Translations under genes and position numbers: made by a program
From: an uncultured Collinsella sp.
GTDB lineage: Bacteria; Actinomycetota; Coriobacteriia; Coriobacteriales; Coriobacteriaceae
Direction: 5' to 3'
Assembly (NCBI GenBank): GCA_958428675.1
Contig: CAUAGV010000089.1
Coordinates: 1 to 7,014 of the forward strand
DNA length: 7,014 nt
Notes under the pieces: generated by a model
The model's database searches: none
Told to the model about the DNA's origin: nothing
The model's input: only the letters and a program-made list of their open reading frames with translations
Shown here: piece by piece, positions 5,857 through 7,014 of the stretch
Layout: each line of letters begins with the position of its first letter
Numbering within the stretch: position 1 is the stretch's first letter

Positions 5857-6780
5857 ATGCTCATTGCATTGCAGGGCGCCGTTTCGCAGGGCGTCCTCTG
5901 GGGCATTATGGTGCTTGGCGTGTTTATCACGTTCCGCCTGCTCGACATTCCCGATATGACCTGCGACGGCAGCTTTGCCCTCGGCGGCTGCGTCTGCGCT
6001 GTGCTCATCGTCAATAACAACGTCGACCCGCTGCTCGCCGTGCTGGCCGGTATGTGCGCCGGCGCCATCGCGGGTGCCGTCACGGGCATTTTGACCACCG
6101 TCTTCGAGATTCCCGCGATCCTCGCCGGAATCCTCACCCAGATCAGCCTGTGGTCCATCAACCTGCGCATCATGGGCAAGTCCAATACGCCAATTCTTGC
6201 CAAGGGCACCGTGTTCTCGGCCGTCAGCAATATGACCGGTCTGCCGCAGTCCACCGTTGCCATCATCTTGGGCATCCTGCTCGCCGTGGCTATCGTTGCC
6301 ATCCTGTATTGGTTCTTTGGCACCGAGATCGGCTCGGCGCTGCGCGCCACCGGCAACAACGAGTACATGATCCGCGCTCTGGGCGTCAACACCAACTCCA
6401 CCAAGATGATCGCCCTCGTGCTCTCCAACGCCCTCATCGGCCTTTCGGGCGCGCTTATCTGCCAGAGCCAGAAGTATGCCGACATTGGTATGGGCACCGG
6501 TGCCATCGTTATCGGTCTTGCCGCCATTGTTATCGGTGAGGTGCTCGGCCGTCTGCTGCCCGGCGGCCTCACGCAGTTTAGCGTCCGTCTTGCCTCCGCC
6601 GTCTTTGGCTCCGTGGTGTACTTCCTTATCCGCGCCATCGTGCTGCAGTTGGGCATGGACGCCAACGACATGAAGTTGCTCTCCGCCGTGATCGTCGCCG
6701 TGGCCCTGTGCGTGCCCGTGGTTTGGGAGCGCTATAAGCTCCGCAGCTCCTACACGAAGGGGGATGAGGCAGATGCTTAA
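5857..6780 (+). CDS. ABC transporter permease (TrpY-like, COG4120 / BPD_transp_2)
   Basis: This 307-residue inner-membrane protein forms the substrate channel. About eight or nine hydrophobic segments are visible (roughly 8-28, 38-55, 57-80, 83-100, 134-154, 185-203, 212-230, 245-265 and 272-290). The conserved cytoplasmic loop GTEIGSALRATGNNEYMIRA (155-174), followed by LGVNT, is the typical coupling-loop pattern of the branched-chain-amino-acid/ribose permease family (PF02653). The early LLDIPDMTCDGSFALGG stretch (28-44) recalls permeases partnered with PF04392 binding proteins. The start at 5857 follows AGGAGG (5843-5848) with 8 bases of spacing. The closer ATG at 5850 is out of frame. The 3' end overlaps the ATPase gene by 8 bases. 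It probably acts as a homodimer, since only one permease gene is visible. Confidence 0.92.
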   Translation: MLIALQGAVSQGVLWGIMVLGVFITFRLLDIPDMTCDGSFALGGCVCAVLIVNNNVDPLLAVLAGMCAGAIAGAVTGILTTVFEIPAILAGILTQISLWSINLRIMGKSNTPILAKGTVFSAVSNMTGLPQSTVAIILGILLAVAIVAILYWFFGTEIGSALRATGNNEYMIRALGVNTNSTKMIALVLSNALIGLSGALICQSQKYADIGMGTGAIVIGLAAIVIGEVLGRLLPGGLTQFSVRLASAVFGSVVYFLIRAIVLQLGMDANDMKLLSAVIVAVALCVPVVWERYKLRSSYTKGDEADA

Positions 6781-7014
6781 GCTCTCGCACGTCAAGAAGA
6801 CCTTTAACAAGGGCACCGTCACCGAGAAGCGCGCGCTCACCGGCGTCGACCTCACCCTGAATGACGGCGACTTTGTAACCGTGATCGGCGGCAATGGCGC
6901 CGGCAAGTCCACGCTGCTCAACATGATCGCCGGCGTGTACCCGCTCGATTCGGGCGTTATTGAGCTCGACGGCACCGACATCTCGCGCCTGAGCGAGTCG
7001 CAGCGCGCCAAGTA
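6773..7014 (+). CDS. ABC transporter ATP-binding protein (TrpZ-like, COG1101), partial
   Basis: This is the first 80 codons of the ATPase that powers the importer; the gene continues past the window edge. Walker A is GGNGAGKST at residues 39-47, preceded by LTLNDGDFVTVIG and followed by LLNMIAGVYPLDSGVIELDG. This is the standard start of a nucleotide-binding domain. The Q-loop, signature motif and Walker B are not included, so integrity cannot be judged. The ATG overlaps the permease stop by 8 bases (ATGCTTAA). AAGGGGG (6757-6763) and GAGG (6766-6769) lie upstream, which suggests translational coupling and matched amounts of permease and ATPase. The frame is open to the end. Confidence 0.93.
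   Translation, partial: MLKLSHVKKTFNKGTVTEKRALTGVDLTLNDGDFVTVIGGNGAGKSTLLNMIAGVYPLDSGVIELDGTDISRLSESQRAK

Noticed and set aside
5836..7011. 391-residue minus-strand open frame opposite permease and ATPase
   Set aside because: It is antisense to two clear, overlapping transporter genes. Its His/Gly/Asp/Ala-rich content is the mirror of hydrophobic codons.

Overview
The window is GC-rich, with strong C/G bias at third codon positions, short gene spacing and intrinsic terminators. Its gene mix is an esterase, a lone glucose-type PTS IIA protein, AsnS, a WYL regulator and a TrpX-like ABC importer. This fits a gut actinobacterium of the class Coriobacteriia, with Collinsella as my best guess. That placement is inference from composition and gene style; no rRNA or other phylogenetic marker was tested.

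Layout. Bases 1-174 hold no gene but carry two adjacent, unrelated imperfect palindromes. They lie just downstream of a minus-strand alpha/beta-hydrolase esterase (175-1074). A divergent control region (1075-1317) separates the esterase from a plus-strand, single-domain EIIA-Glc-like protein (1318-1881), which ends in a hairpin terminator. asnS follows (2063-3466), with an extended -10 promoter, a GTG start and a very strong terminator. Next is a 258-base gap with several repeats, then a WYL-domain transcriptional regulator (3725-4513). A promoter and leader hairpin then precede a three-gene ABC importer. Its parts are a lipoprotein substrate-binding protein (4673-5653), a permease (5857-6780) and an ATPase (6773 to beyond the window end).

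How the genes work together. The last three genes form one uptake system of the COG2984/COG4120/COG1101 type, some members of which (streptococcal TrpXYZ) are linked to tryptophan uptake. The substrate cannot be read from sequence. The WYL regulator lies directly upstream in the same direction and is a candidate regulator of the importer, by position only. The IIA protein accepts phosphate from HPr and passes it to glucose-family IIB/IIC partners that are not encoded here. asnS is housekeeping. No gap exceeds 300 bases, and I see no tRNA, rRNA, CRISPR array, insertion sequence or phage gene. Nothing here looks like a clearly new multi-gene system. The points most worth a second look are the non-coding palindromes and leader structures.
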